A DNA stretch of 64,000 bases from Leptolyngbya subtilissima AS-A7 (GTDB lineage: Bacteria > Cyanobacteriota > Cyanobacteriia > Phormidesmidales > Phormidesmidaceae): NCBI RefSeq assembly GCF_039962255.1, contig NZ_JAMPKY010000003.1, positions 186,001 through 250,000 on the forward strand, in the 5' to 3' direction. Positions 7,572 through 17,416 of the stretch are shown here, one piece after another. Numbering within the stretch: the stretch's first letter is position 1; each line of letters begins with the position of its first letter. The notes under the pieces were generated by a model that did not search any database, had not been told where the DNA came from, and was given only the letters and a program-made list of their open reading frames with translations. The position numbers were made by a program, and so were the translations under genes.

Positions 7572-10500
7572 ATGTCTAGCGCCTTTCTCGATCGCCTCCA
7601 CAGCTCCGATCGCCCCGTCATGGTCTTCGATGGCGCGATGGGTACCAACCTCCAGGTGCAAAACCTGACAGCGGATGACTTTGGTGGCCCCGAGTACGAA
7701 GGCTGCAATGAATACCTGGTGTTTACCAACCCCAAAGCTGTAGAAACCGTCCACCGTGGGTTTCTTGAAGCTGGGGCCGACGTAATTGAAACTGACACCT
7801 TCGGCGGCACTGCGATCGTGCTGGCGGAGTACGACCTGGCCGATCGCGCCTACGAACTCAACAAAACCGCCGCCACCTTGGCTCGCAAAGTGGCCGACGA
7901 ATACTCCACCCCTGATAAACCCCGCTTCGTCGCCGGTTCTATGGGGCCAGGCACAAAACTACCCACCCTGGGCCACATCGACTTTGACACCCTCAAAGAC
8001 TCCTACGTCGATCAGGCAAAGGGGCTAATCGACGGCGGCGTAGACCTGATGCTGGTCGAAACCTGCCAGGACGTGCTGCAAATCAAAGCCGCCCTCAACG
8101 GCATTGAAGAAGCCTTCACCACTACCGGCAAGCGCCTCCCGCTCATGGTCTCCGTCACCATGGAGCAGCAGGGCACCATGCTGGTCGGCACCGAAATGGC
8201 CGCTGCCCTAACCATTCTCGAACCCTACCCCATCGACATTCTGGGCCTCAACTGCGCCACCGGCCCCGACCTGATGAAAGACCACGTGCGCCACCTGGCC
8301 GAGCAGTCGCCCTTTGTGATCTCCTGTATCCCCAATGCCGGTTTGCCCGAGAACGTGGGCGGCAATGCCGTCTACCGCCTCACCCCGATGGAACTGCGCA
8401 TGTCGCTAATGCACTTCATCGAGGATCTCGGCGTGCAGGTAATCGGCGGCTGCTGCGGCACCCGACCAGAGCATATTGCCCAACTAGCGGAATTGGCTAA
8501 GGATCTGCGGCCGAAGCCGAGACCCGTTAGGGTAGGCGAGTGGGCGAGTGGGCGTGTAGGCGAGTCACCTGATACAGAACACCCACCCATCCACCCATCC
8601 ACCCATCCACCCTCCTACCCATCCCCTCGCCCCGCCCTCAACTACATCCCTGCCGCCGCCTCGATCTATAGCCCCCAGCCCTACGAGCAAGACAACTCGT
8701 TTTTGATCGTGGGGGAACGGCTCAACGCCAGCGGTTCTAAAAAGTGCCGCGAGATGCTGAACGCGGAGGATTGGGATGGGCTAGTGGCGTTGGCGAGAGA
8801 ACAGGTGAAAGAGGGCGCCCACGTTCTCGATGTGAACGTAGACTACGTGGGCCGCGACGGCGAACGCGACATGCACGAGCTGGTGTCGCGCCTGGTCACC
8901 AACGTCACCCTGCCGTTGATGCTCGACTCCACCGAGTGGCAAAAGATGGAGGCGGGACTGAAGGTGGCTGGGGGCAAGTGCATTCTCAACTCCACCAACT
9001 ACGAAGATGGCGACGAGCGCTTTTTTAAGGTGCTGGAGCTGGCGAAGAAATACGGTGCAGGCATTGTCGTCGGCACTATTGACGAAGACGGCATGGCCCG
9101 CAGTGCTGAGAAGAAGTTCCAAATTGCCCAGCGCGCCTATCGTGACGCCTTGGAATACGGCCTGCCCGCCCACGAGATTTTCTTCGATACCCTGGCGTTG
9201 CCGATTTCGACCGGCATTGAAGAAGACCGGGTGAACGGCCGGGAAACTCTTGAATCGATTCGGCTAATTCGCGAAAACCTGCCCGGCAGCCACATCATGC
9301 TGGGGGTGTCGAACGTCTCCTTTGGCCTTAGTCCGGTGGCCCGCGTCACCCTCAACTCAGTATTTTTGCACGAGGCTATGCAGGTGGGGCTGGATGGGGC
9401 GATCGTCAGCGCCGCCAAGATTTTGCCTTTGGCCAAAATTGACCCCGACCACCAAAAAGTCTGCCGCGACCTGATCTACGATCGCCGCGAATTTGACGGC
9501 GACATTGTCTCCTACGATCCGCTGACCAAGCTCACCACCCTGTTTGAGGGCAAGAGCCTGAAGAAAAAGGAGGCGATCGCCAAAGACTTGCCCATCGACG
9601 AGCAGCTCAAGCAGCACATCATCGATGGCGAGCGCATTGGCCTTGACGATGCCCTGGCCAAGGCCCTCGAAACCTATCCACCGCTTGAAATCATCAACAC
9701 CTTCTTGCTCGACGGCATGAAGGTGGTGGGTGAACTGTTTGGCTCCGGCCAAATGCAACTGCCCTTTGTGCTGCAATCGGCCCAGACTATGAAAGCCGCC
9801 GTGGCGTATCTGGAACCCTACATGGAAAAAGCCGACAGCGACGGCTCCGGCAAAGGCACCTTTATCATCGCCACGGTCAAGGGCGATGTCCACGACATCG
9901 GCAAAAACCTGGTCGATATCATTCTGTCGAACAATGGCTACAAGGTGGTCAACCTGGGCATCAAACAGCCCGTGGACGCCATCATCCAGGCCTATCGCGA
10001 GCACCACGCCGACTGCATCGCCATGAGCGGTCTGCTGGTCAAATCCACCGCCTTTATGAAAGACAACCTGGAGACCTTCAACCAGGAGGGCATTACCGTC
10101 CCCGTCATCCTCGGCGGCGCGGCGCTGACACCCAAATTTGTCCACGAAGATTGCCAGAACACCTACAAGGGCAAGGTCGTCTACGGCAAAGACGCCTTCT
10201 CTGACCTGCACTTTATGGACAAACTCATGCCCGCGAAGGCGGCGGGGAACTGGGATGACCTGAGCGGATTTTTGGATGAAGTTGGGGCGGTAGGGAGTGA
10301 TGGAGTGACGGAGTTGGAGACTGATGGAGTGACCTCATCACCCGATTACCCCATTGCCCCATCACTCGATCACCCGATTACCCCAACACCCCAAGACACC
10401 ACCCGCTCCGAAGCCGTAGACCCTACCATCCCCCGCCCCACGCCCCCCTTCTGGGGCACTCGCGTGCTCACCCCGGCGGAGATTTCTTTGGAGGACGTCT

Positions 10501-11276
10501 TTAGCTACCTCGATCTCCAGGCGCTGTTTGTGGGTCAATGGCAATTCCGCAAACCCCAAGAGCAATCCCGTGAGGAGTACGATGCGTTCTTGCAGGAGAC
10601 AGTACATCCCATTCTGAATACCTGGAAGCAGCGGATTTTGGCAGAGGGCTTGCTCCATCCCCAACTGGTCTATGGCTACTTCCCCTGTCTGGCCGAAGGA
10701 AATAGTCTGCACATCTACGATCCGTCTGTTGTCGCAGATGGGCAGATAGATTCTCCCATCCACCCAGATCCCATCGCCACCTTCACCTTCCCCCGCCAAA
10801 AGTCGCTGCGGCGGCTGTGCATTGCCGACTTCTTTTTGCCCAAGGAACTGGCAAAGCCCGGCCAATTCGATGTCTTCCCAATGCAGGCGGTGACGGTGGG
10901 TGAAGTGGCTACGGAGTTCGCTCAGAGCCTCTTTAAGGATGACCGATACACCGACTACCTCTACTACTACGGGCTGTCGGTGCAGACGGCCGAGGCTCTA
11001 GCGGAGTGGTGCCACGCTCGCATTCGTCAAGAACTGGGCTTTGGGGAGCTGGAGCCTGGCACCTTGCGGGAGGTGCTTCAGCAGCGCTACCAGGGGTCGC
11101 GCTATAGCTTTGGCTACCCGGCCTGCCCGAATATGGATGACCAGCCGGTGCAGCTGGGGTTGCTCAAGGCTGAGCAGATTGGCCTGACCATCGATGAAAG
11201 CGAGCAGCTACATCCTGAGCAGTCGACGACGGCGATCGTGGCCTATCACCCGGCGGCAAAGTATTTTAGTGCTTAG
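7572..11276 (+). CDS. metH: Cobalamin-dependent methionine synthase MetH
   Basis: A 1234-residue modular enzyme that methylates homocysteine using methyltetrahydrofolate and B12. In order: homocysteine-binding domain (to about 318) with zinc ligands in GLNCATG and [10 protein letters not shown]; pterin domain starting at [11 protein letters not shown]12 cap and B12-binding domain with the base-off motif GDVHDIGKN near 772-780; and a C-terminal AdoMet activation domain ending at [10 protein letters not shown]. Both interdomain linkers (about residues 320-354 and 905-943) are encoded by degenerate heptad repeats. ATG 7572 starts the canonical N-terminus; an upstream in-frame start at 7530 adds only 14 non-conserved residues. 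No cobalamin riboswitch was recognised upstream. Confidence 0.95.
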   Translation: MSSAFLDRLHSSDRPVMVFDGAMGTNLQVQNLTADDFGGPEYEGCNEYLVFTNPKAVETVHRGFLEAGADVIETDTFGGTAIVLAEYDLADRAYELNKTAATLARKVADEYSTPDKPRFVAGSMGPGTKLPTLGHIDFDTLKDSYVDQAKGLIDGGVDLMLVETCQDVLQIKAALNGIEEAFTTTGKRLPLMVSVTMEQQGTMLVGTEMAAALTILEPYPIDILGLNCATGPDLMKDHVRHLAEQSPFVISCIPNAGLPENVGGNAVYRLTPMELRMSLMHFIEDLGVQVIGGCCGTRPEHIAQLAELAKDLRPKPRPVRVGEWASGRVGESPDTEHPPIHPSTHPPSYPSPRPALNYIPAAASIYSPQPYEQDNSFLIVGERLNASGSKKCREMLNAEDWDGLVALAREQVKEGAHVLDVNVDYVGRDGERDMHELVSRLVTNVTLPLMLDSTEWQKMEAGLKVAGGKCILNSTNYEDGDERFFKVLELAKKYGAGIVVGTIDEDGMARSAEKKFQIAQRAYRDALEYGLPAHEIFFDTLALPISTGIEEDRVNGRETLESIRLIRENLPGSHIMLGVSNVSFGLSPVARVTLNSVFLHEAMQVGLDGAIVSAAKILPLAKIDPDHQKVCRDLIYDRREFDGDIVSYDPLTKLTTLFEGKSLKKKEAIAKDLPIDEQLKQHIIDGERIGLDDALAKALETYPPLEIINTFLLDGMKVVGELFGSGQMQLPFVLQSAQTMKAAVAYLEPYMEKADSDGSGKGTFIIATVKGDVHDIGKNLVDIILSNNGYKVVNLGIKQPVDAIIQAYREHHADCIAMSGLLVKSTAFMKDNLETFNQEGITVPVILGGAALTPKFVHEDCQNTYKGKVVYGKDAFSDLHFMDKLMPAKAAGNWDDLSGFLDEVGAVGSDGVTELETDGVTSSPDYPIAPSLDHPITPTPQDTTRSEAVDPTIPRPTPPFWGTRVLTPAEISLEDVFSYLDLQALFVGQWQFRKPQEQSREEYDAFLQETVHPILNTWKQRILAEGLLHPQLVYGYFPCLAEGNSLHIYDPSVVADGQIDSPIHPDPIATFTFPRQKSLRRLCIADFFLPKELAKPGQFDVFPMQAVTVGEVATEFAQSLFKDDRYTDYLYYYGLSVQTAEALAEWCHARIRQELGFGELEPGTLREVLQQRYQGSRYSFGYPACPNMDDQPVQLGLLKAEQIGLTIDESEQLHPEQSTTAIVAYHPAAKYFSA
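8530..8632 (+). repeat. Heptad repeats in first metH linker
   Basis: An arm of GTGGGCGA-like units is followed by CCACCCAT-type units, so the two halves are partly complementary and could fold back. In frame they encode a Gly/Trp/Ser then Pro/His/Ser/Thr linker between the homocysteine and folate domains. Confidence 0.7.
10285..10402 (+). repeat. Heptad repeats in second metH linker
   Basis: Units of GGAGTGA type are followed by units of CGATTACCC and CATCACTC type. The halves are partly complementary. In frame they encode the linker between the B12 and AdoMet-activation domains. Confidence 0.65.
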
Positions 11277-11361
11277 AGATGGCCATTAACTATTTCGCTT
11301 TCTCCGCATCGTCCTCTGCGCTCTCTTACAATGACAATGCAGGTTTATTACAACTGTCGCT

Positions 11362-11823
11362 ATGTCGCCTCAAACTGCTGCCCTAGCTGCGCTAGCCAAT
11401 CTCTATGAGCAAGACTATGCTCTGTGGCTCGACACTACGGGCCAGCTGCTCAAAGCGGGTAGACTTGCGGAGGTAGATATTGCCAACTTACTCGAAGAAC
11501 TAAACGACATGGGGCGTAGCGAAAAACAGGCCTTAACCAGCAACCTGATTGTGGTGCTGATGCATTTGCTCAAGTACGCTTACCAGCCTGGACAGCGTTC
11601 TAACAGCTGGCGGTTTACCCTCAAGGAGCATCGTCGCCGGTTACAGGAAGCCCTAGGCACTAGCCCTAGCTTGATGGATTATTTTGAGCAGATATTTGCC
11701 GACTGTTACCAGGAGGCTCGTGACCTAACCGCCACTGAAACTGGGGTTGGCCTGGAAAATTTCCCCATCGAGAGCCCGTTTACCCAGGAGCAGGTGCTCG
11801 ATCGCGCGTTTCTGCCTAGGTAG
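11362..11823 (+). CDS. DUF29 family protein
   Basis: A 153-residue soluble protein with the DUF29 pattern: YEQDYALWLDTTGQLLKAG near the N-terminus, then a helical region with VDIANLLEELNDMGRSEKQAL and a conserved HLLKYAYQPG segment. DUF29 is widespread and multi-copy in cyanobacteria, and its function is unknown. It starts 85 bp after metH and ends 11 bp before the convergent ttcA gene. No catalytic motif is visible. Confidence 0.85.
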   Translation: MSPQTAALAALANLYEQDYALWLDTTGQLLKAGRLAEVDIANLLEELNDMGRSEKQALTSNLIVVLMHLLKYAYQPGQRSNSWRFTLKEHRRRLQEALGTSPSLMDYFEQIFADCYQEARDLTATETGVGLENFPIESPFTQEQVLDRAFLPR

Positions 11824-11834
11824 GCTAGGGTTAA

Positions 11835-12761
11835 TTAGCGCTCTCCCGCCCCAGCACTCATGGGTAGCGGCAGCCCATCGGCAAAGAGCGCCATTGCTGG
11901 GTCAAACTCGGCCTCTAAATCGGTGCCGATTGCATTCTCGTCTTCGTCGTCGGTTGGAACAATCTGCACTGACTCTAATCCCCTAAAGTCGAACAGAGCG
12001 GGGTCGGCTAGCTGTGAGGGGGCGATATTTTGCAGGCTGCGAAACAGGGTTTCGGTGCGCCCGGGCCACTGCTTTTCCCAGGTCTGCAGCATTTCCTTAA
12101 TTTGAGCACGCTGCAAGTTGGCCTGCGACCCGCACAGCGTGCAGGGAATGATTGGGAACTCGCGGTAGCGGGCGTAGCGGGCGATGTCGGTCTCGGGGCA
12201 GTAAGCCAGGGGCCGAATGACGATGTGGCGGCGATCGTCGGTGAGCAGTTTGGGGGGCATGGCCTTGAGCCTGCCGCCGTGGAACATGTTGAGAAATAGG
12301 GTTTCGATCATGTCGTCGCGGTGGTGGCCGAGGGCAATCTTGGTGGCTCCTTCCTCGGCGGCGACTCGGTAGAGAATGCCTCGGCGCAGGCGTGAGCACA
12401 GACTGCACATGGTTTTGCCTTCCGGAATCACGCGCTTGACGGTGCTGTAGGTGTCTTGCTCGACGATGCGGTAGGGTACGCCGATCGCCTCAAAATACTC
12501 CGGCAGCACCTGGGCTGGGAACCCCGGCTGCTTTTGATCGAGATTCACCGCCAGAATATCGAAGTGGATAGGGGCGCTGCGCTGAAGGTGGCGGAGGATG
12601 TCGAGCAGGGTGTGGGAGTCTTTGCCGCCCGAGACGCAGACCATGACGCGATCGCCCTCACCAATCATGCCGTAGTCGGCGATCGCTTGGCCAACGCGCG
12701 ATCGCAAAAATCCCTGGAGCTTTTTGAAACTGTTGGAGGTGGGCTGCTTGGGAGCGGCCAT
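11835..12761 (-). CDS. ttcA: tRNA 2-thiocytidine synthetase TtcA
   Basis: A 308-residue PP-loop ATPase that thiolates cytidine 32 of certain tRNAs using an Fe-S cluster. The PP-loop SGGKDS is at about 44-49. Cluster-binding pairs are CSLC and CTLC, with [16 protein letters not shown] between them. ATG 12761 is preferred over ATG 12794 because AAGGA sits 7 bp upstream of it on this strand. After the catalytic region there is a longer acidic tail (about 60 residues) than in the Escherichia coli enzyme. Confidence 0.9.
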   Translation of the reverse strand: MAAPKQPTSNSFKKLQGFLRSRVGQAIADYGMIGEGDRVMVCVSGGKDSHTLLDILRHLQRSAPIHFDILAVNLDQKQPGFPAQVLPEYFEAIGVPYRIVEQDTYSTVKRVIPEGKTMCSLCSRLRRGILYRVAAEEGATKIALGHHRDDMIETLFLNMFHGGRLKAMPPKLLTDDRRHIVIRPLAYCPETDIARYARYREFPIIPCTLCGSQANLQRAQIKEMLQTWEKQWPGRTETLFRSLQNIAPSQLADPALFDFRGLESVQIVPTDDEDENAIGTDLEAEFDPAMALFADGLPLPMSAGAGER

Positions 12762-12875
12762 AGCTGTGTCCTTCTGGCTGGCTGTCTGAGGCATGTGCCA
12801 GACCCTATCTTAAGCTTCCGTATTGCCCTTGAGCAGCAAAATCAGCTTCATCAGAGAGATAGGGGCGGCGGTAAT

Positions 12876-12915
12876 TTGACATAGCCTTAATGGCGTTGAC
12901 ATAGCCTTAATGGCG
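12876..12915. repeat. Perfect 20-bp tandem duplication
   Basis: The unit TTGACATAGCCTTAATGGCG occurs twice in direct succession (12876-12895 and 12896-12915) between ttcA and the next gene. Each unit carries a TTGACA hexamer like a -35 box. Confidence 0.85.
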
Positions 12916-13051
12916 TTAGGGTTGTTCAGAAAGTGCCCAAACCTGGAAAGGCGCTTCACGCTGCGCGATGACGGCACCCTTTGGTGCTTGTCACGACGAT
13001 AACGGTTTGACCCTTGTTTGCGCCGCTCCATCCTCTCCAAGGGGTAGCCTT

Positions 13052-13591
13052 ATGGATAGCTCTCCCCAAAAGACCGAGATGACGCTGCAAGACCTCTTCA
13101 CCTTATTTGTCGCCTACAGACACGCTATGCTGCTGGTGCTGTTCTTTGCGCCATGGTTGGCATTGGGGCTCTGCATCCTCATTCCGGGGCGACAGGAGGA
13201 ACCGTTTATTCTCAACTTTAATCTCGGTATGGCCAGCCTCAGCTTGGTTTTGGCTGTTGGCTACCTGATGTTTGCCACCCAAAACGGCGGTTGGGCCAGA
13301 GTCGTTAAAGAAGCCGATGTTTTGTTGATGCTGGCTCCCTGTTACTACATTGGCGTCTCCCTCTGGGTAACAAGGCAGCGCTTGCCCCTAGAGCAAGTTC
13401 CGGCATACCGGGCCATTCAGGGGCTAGCCCTCCTGGGTGTTGGCTACCTGGGCCTGGCCTGGTTTCTCAGCAAAATCCGCTTCCTGGTTTTCTCTTATGT
13501 GCCGTTTCAGGTGTTGGTGCTGTTGCTGCTGGGGCTGGTAGGGGTCATGTACTTCGGCTATCTGCGTCTAACCGGCAAAGACCTTGAGTGA
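13052..13591 (+). CDS. Five-helix integral membrane protein, unknown function
   Basis: A 179-residue protein with about five hydrophobic helices (roughly residues 24-44, 55-75, 88-106, 121-141 and 148-171). I do not recognise the family. It has a short soluble N-terminus (MDSSPQKTEMTLQDLF). ATG 13052 is chosen because AAGGGG lies 7 bp upstream; the open frame extends back to 12968 but without coding character. It is divergent from ttcA and followed by a 530-bp intergenic region. Confidence 0.7.
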   Translation: MDSSPQKTEMTLQDLFTLFVAYRHAMLLVLFFAPWLALGLCILIPGRQEEPFILNFNLGMASLSLVLAVGYLMFATQNGGWARVVKEADVLLMLAPCYYIGVSLWVTRQRLPLEQVPAYRAIQGLALLGVGYLGLAWFLSKIRFLVFSYVPFQVLVLLLLGLVGVMYFGYLRLTGKDLE

Positions 13592-14124
13592 TCATTGTCT
13601 GGTGAAGTGACCAGTAAAAGTTAGTAGAGCTGGCAGTGTTTACCCTAAGGGGGCATGGAATCTTACGGCGATCGCGCTGATCAGCCCCTCGTATCACATC
13701 TCCATAGACACCTGTACAAGATTTTCCTTTACGAAAATTTTATTAATAGCCCCCGCTCGGGGCGGTTCTATAAAGGTCATAGAAAGCTGGACGGATTTAA
13801 ATCACTGTTAAACCTCCCTTTACCGACCCGGCGGCAGTGCTCTGGTACTGTCTTGTGTGAAAACACTGACATTTCAGGGCGACAACGATCGCTATAGCTA
13901 ATCAGCTGTGAGATGCAGAGTAAACCACAGAATCAACAAAAAAAGCTGGGCTCAACTTCTTTCTGCCATTCCCTTGACCCACCAGACTGCATCTAAACCA
14001 GCTCTAAACCATCCGCCTGCAAATAGCTCTTTGTAATAGCGCTGCTGCGCGGCCCGGCTCCACGTTCTGTGGGGCTCGGTTTGACGCGGCCATCGTGAAC
14101 CCTTACTCATTTGGTGACGTTCCA
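13592..14124. other. Intergenic region upstream of the secreted nuclease-like gene
   Basis: No convincing coding sequence. The 80-codon open frame at 13655-13897 has no ribosome site and no protein-like composition. The stretch holds a short GC hairpin (13749-13763) and a candidate Pho box (listed separately). It is most likely the promoter and leader of the gene at 14125. Confidence 0.4.
13796..13826 (+). promoter_or_regulatory. Candidate Pho box (three 11-bp-spaced repeats)
   Basis: Three cores TTAAAT (13797), TTAAAC (13808) and TTTACC (13819) recur at exactly 11-bp steps. This matches the architecture of cyanobacterial SphR/PhoB boxes (PyTTAAPyPy-type repeats of 8 bp separated by 3 bp), though the cores are imperfect. 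A possible -10 (TACTGT) lies about 20 bp downstream. The downstream gene product fits a phosphate-scavenging role. Inference only. Confidence 0.4.
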
Positions 14125-17100
14125 ATGGCAACTTCGGTTTTTATCAACGAGTTTCATTACGACAACACGAGCACCGATATTGGTGAATTTATTGAGATCG
14201 CTGGCCCAGCTGGTACCGATTTAACCGGTTGGCGCATCGTGCGCTACAACGGCACCAATGGTTTGGTCTACACCACCCCCGCTGCCAACGAGACGCTCAG
14301 TGGCCTAATTCCCGATCAGGGCAATGGCTTTGGCACCGTGGTAATCAATTACCCCAGCAACGGTCTACAAAACGGTGCCCCCGATGGCTTTGCCCTGGTC
14401 AATAACCTGAACCAGGTGGTGCAGTTCCTCAGCTACGAGGGCTCTTTTACCGCCGTTGATGGCCCGGCGGCAGGCCTCGTCAGCACCGATATTGGCGTTT
14501 CTCAGCCCGATACAGAAGCGGTTGGTGCCTCGCTACAGCTTACCGGCACGGGCACCACCTACGAAGACTTCGCCTGGGCACGCACCGCCACTAACACCAG
14601 CGGCGCAGCCAATGCTGGCCAAATCTTTAGTGGGGTAAGCGGCCCAGTAGAACCGCTGATCAATGAGTTTGTGTTTGACCACACAGGCACCGATACTAAC
14701 GAGTTTGCGGAAATTTTCGGCACGGCCGGCACCGACTATTCGCGCTACACTTTGCTGCAAATCGAGGGCGACAGCAGCAGCACCCTGGGCCGCATTACCA
14801 CTGCCCAGACCCTAGGCAGCACCGACGCCAATGGCTATTGGACGACGGGCTTTTTGAACAACATTTATCAGAACGGCACCCAAACCCTGCTGCTGGTAGA
14901 AGGCTTTACCGGCAGCGTCAATCAGGTCATCGACACCAACGGTGATGGCGTGGTGGATGTTACCCCTTGGGCCAGCGTGGTGGATGGCGTGGCGGTGACC
15001 GATGGTGGGGCGGGCGATCGCACTTACTCCCCGGTAGTGCTCGCCCCCAGCTACGACGGCAATTCGCAGCGGGTAGGCGGGGCCTCGCGCATTCCCAACG
15101 GTACGGACACCGATACCGCCGCTGACTGGGTGCGTAACGACTTTGATCTGGCGGGCATTCCTGGCTTTGCAGGTACGCCTGTGGAGGGTGAAGCGCTGAA
15201 TACCCCCGGTGCTGCCAACGCCGTGGTCGAAGCTCCGCCCCCGCCTGTAAATCTCACTGCTATCTACGACATTCAGGGGGCTGGGCACAGCTCTGCCTTG
15301 GCTGGGCAGCAGGTGGCAACCACAGGTATTGTCACTGCGATCGATAGCAACGGCTTCTATCTACAAGACGCCGTGGGCGACGACAACATTGCTACTGCCG
15401 ATGCCATTTTTGTGTTTACCGGCGGCGCCCCCACTGTGGCAGTGGGCGACGGGCTACAGGTTGCTGGCACGGTGTCGGAGTTTACCCCTGGTGGTGCCTC
15501 AACCCGCAATCTGTCAACCACTCAGATCGGTGGCAGCCTAACCATCACCACCCTGAGCACCGGCAATGTTCTACCGGCGGCGGTGCTCCTCGGCCAGGGC
15601 GGTCGCGTGCCCCCCACCGAAAATATCGACGACGACGCCTTCGGCAGCTTTGACCCGGTTACTGACGGCATCGATTTCTTCGAGTCGCTGGAGGGCATGC
15701 GGGTGACGGCCCAGGATCTGCGGGTGGTCAACGGCACCAACGGCTTTGGCGAGATCTTTGGGGTGGTGGACAACGGCGTTGGGGCTACGGGCCTAAGTAC
15801 TCGCGGCACCCTCAACCTCAGCCCCGACGACTTTAACCCCGAGCGGGTGCAGATTCAGCTCGACAGCGGAGTGTTCAACTTTGCTCTGCCCGAGGTCAAC
15901 GTGGGCGATAACCTGGGAGATGTCACTGGCGTAGTCAACTACGACTTCGGCAACTTCCAGATCGTCGCTACCGAAGACTTTACGGGCAATGTGCAGTCGG
16001 CAGGGCTTCAGCGGGAGGTCAGCACCTTAACCAAGGGTAGCGACCAGCTCACGGTAGCTAGCTACAACGTGCTCAACCTCGACCCCAACGATGGCGACGG
16101 CGACACCGACGTTGCCAATGGGCAGTTTGCGGCGATCGCCCAGCAGATCGTCAGCAACCTCAACGCCCCCGATATCATTGCTCTGCAAGAGGTTCAGGAT
16201 AATTCTGGCAGCACCAACGATGGGGTAACGGCGGCGAATGTGACGTTGCAAACGCTAGTGGATGCGATCGCTGCTGCCGGGGGGCCTACCTATGCCTTTA
16301 TCGACAACACCTTTATCACCAACAACGCCAGCGGCGGTGAGCCCGGAGCTAATATTCGCACTGCTTACCTCTACGACCCCAGCCGGGTTGACCTGGTTGA
16401 AGGTTCGGTGGCTACCATTGGCAGCCAGGGCAGCGGCGAGGCCTTTGCTGGCGCTCGCCTACCCCTAATCGCCACCTTTAACTTCAACGGCGAAGCGGTC
16501 ACCTTAGTAAACAATCACTTTTCATCAAAGGGCGGCAGTGCTCCTATTTTTGGCACCGCACAACCCTTTGAAGCCCGCCAGGAAGACCCTACGGTCAACG
16601 GCTCGGTAGACCAACGGCAGGCACAATCGCAAGTGGTGCAGGATTACGTCAACGGCCTGCTGGGCAGCGACCCCACTGCCAGCGTGGTGGTGCTGGGCGA
16701 CCTCAACGAGTTTGAGTTTGTCTCCCCCGTGGCAGGGCTGGAGAGTGCCGGACTCACCAACCTGACCAACACCCTGCCCGAGAACGAGCGCTACTCCTAT
16801 ATCTTCCAGGGTAGCTCCCAGGCGATCGACCACATTTTGGTCAGCGACAGCCTGGTAGCCACGGCGGAGTATGACGCAGTGCATGTCAACACCGAGTTAG
16901 CCGAATCTCTTCAGGCCAGCGACCACGACCCGGTGTTGGCCCGGTTTACGATCGAGGCTCCCAATGTGATCACTGGAACGGCTCAGAGCGATGTGCTGGT
17001 GGGTACCGACAAAAACGATACCATTCTGGCCAGCGGCGGCCCCGACATCGTCACCACTGGCGGCGGGCGTGACCAGATTGTCTACACCAGCACCAACCAA

Positions 17101-17361
17101 ACCGGGGCTACCCTCACCGACTTTGAGGTCGGCGCTGACAAGCTGGTATTCACCAACCTGCTGGCGAGCATTGGCTACACAGGCAGCGACCCCCTCGCCG
17201 ATGGTTTGGTGCAGATTCGCAGCCTGGGCAACAGCGATCGCACCCAGCTTTCCCTCGAGCTAAACCGCGTGGGCGGTGGCCGCACCCAGTTCACCGACTT
17301 CATTACCTTTCAAGGGGTAGATGCAGCGGCGCTAAACAACACCGAGAACTTTGTGTTCTAG
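14125..17361 (+). CDS. Large secreted endonuclease/exonuclease/phosphatase-family protein
   Basis: A 1078-residue modular protein. It has two lamin-tail-like beta domains (INEFHYDNTSTDIGEFIEI at about 6-24 and INEFVFDHTGTDTNEFAEI near 178), an OB-like domain near 380-480 (TGIVTAIDSNGFYLQD), and a metal-dependent EEP catalytic domain from about 642: ASYNVLNLDP, ALQEVQDN, VNNHFSSKGG, VVLGDLNEFEF, and SDHDPVLARF. The C-terminus (from about 947) has one or two RTX-like nonapeptide turns (GTAQSDVLVGTDKNDTIL). RTX-type ends and no N-terminal signal peptide suggest type I secretion. It likely cleaves extracellular nucleic acids or phosphodiesters, as in NucH-type cyanobacterial nucleases. GTG 14095 is an alternative start. 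Confidence 0.85.
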   Translation: MATSVFINEFHYDNTSTDIGEFIEIAGPAGTDLTGWRIVRYNGTNGLVYTTPAANETLSGLIPDQGNGFGTVVINYPSNGLQNGAPDGFALVNNLNQVVQFLSYEGSFTAVDGPAAGLVSTDIGVSQPDTEAVGASLQLTGTGTTYEDFAWARTATNTSGAANAGQIFSGVSGPVEPLINEFVFDHTGTDTNEFAEIFGTAGTDYSRYTLLQIEGDSSSTLGRITTAQTLGSTDANGYWTTGFLNNIYQNGTQTLLLVEGFTGSVNQVIDTNGDGVVDVTPWASVVDGVAVTDGGAGDRTYSPVVLAPSYDGNSQRVGGASRIPNGTDTDTAADWVRNDFDLAGIPGFAGTPVEGEALNTPGAANAVVEAPPPPVNLTAIYDIQGAGHSSALAGQQVATTGIVTAIDSNGFYLQDAVGDDNIATADAIFVFTGGAPTVAVGDGLQVAGTVSEFTPGGASTRNLSTTQIGGSLTITTLSTGNVLPAAVLLGQGGRVPPTENIDDDAFGSFDPVTDGIDFFESLEGMRVTAQDLRVVNGTNGFGEIFGVVDNGVGATGLSTRGTLNLSPDDFNPERVQIQLDSGVFNFALPEVNVGDNLGDVTGVVNYDFGNFQIVATEDFTGNVQSAGLQREVSTLTKGSDQLTVASYNVLNLDPNDGDGDTDVANGQFAAIAQQIVSNLNAPDIIALQEVQDNSGSTNDGVTAANVTLQTLVDAIAAAGGPTYAFIDNTFITNNASGGEPGANIRTAYLYDPSRVDLVEGSVATIGSQGSGEAFAGARLPLIATFNFNGEAVTLVNNHFSSKGGSAPIFGTAQPFEARQEDPTVNGSVDQRQAQSQVVQDYVNGLLGSDPTASVVVLGDLNEFEFVSPVAGLESAGLTNLTNTLPENERYSYIFQGSSQAIDHILVSDSLVATAEYDAVHVNTELAESLQASDHDPVLARFTIEAPNVITGTAQSDVLVGTDKNDTILASGGPDIVTTGGGRDQIVYTSTNQTGATLTDFEVGADKLVFTNLLASIGYTGSDPLADGLVQIRSLGNSDRTQLSLELNRVGGGRTQFTDFITFQGVDAAALNNTENFVF

Positions 17362-17381
17362 GGTTAGCTTGCTTATTTTCC

Positions 17382-17412
17382 AATCCCTGGCTTCTTAAAA
17401 AAGCCAGGGATT
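17382..17412. terminator. Bidirectional terminator between convergent genes
   Basis: A perfect 12-bp stem (17382-17393 with 17401-17412), 7-nt loop, followed on the plus strand by TTTCTTTTATTT. On the minus strand it lies just past the stop of the phosphoesterase gene. It can serve both convergent genes. Confidence 0.8.
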
Positions 17413-17416
17413 TCTT

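Noticed and set aside
8575..8632. Short tandem repeats that could suggest a CRISPR array
   Set aside because: Units are 7 bp, contiguous and in frame with MetH; no repeat-spacer structure and no cas genes.
9357..10211. Minus-strand open frame of 284 codons
   Set aside because: It is antisense to the MetH pterin and B12 domains and has no conserved motif.
13655..13897. 80-codon plus-strand frame
   Set aside because: Overlaps the candidate Pho box and a hairpin; no ribosome site or family pattern.
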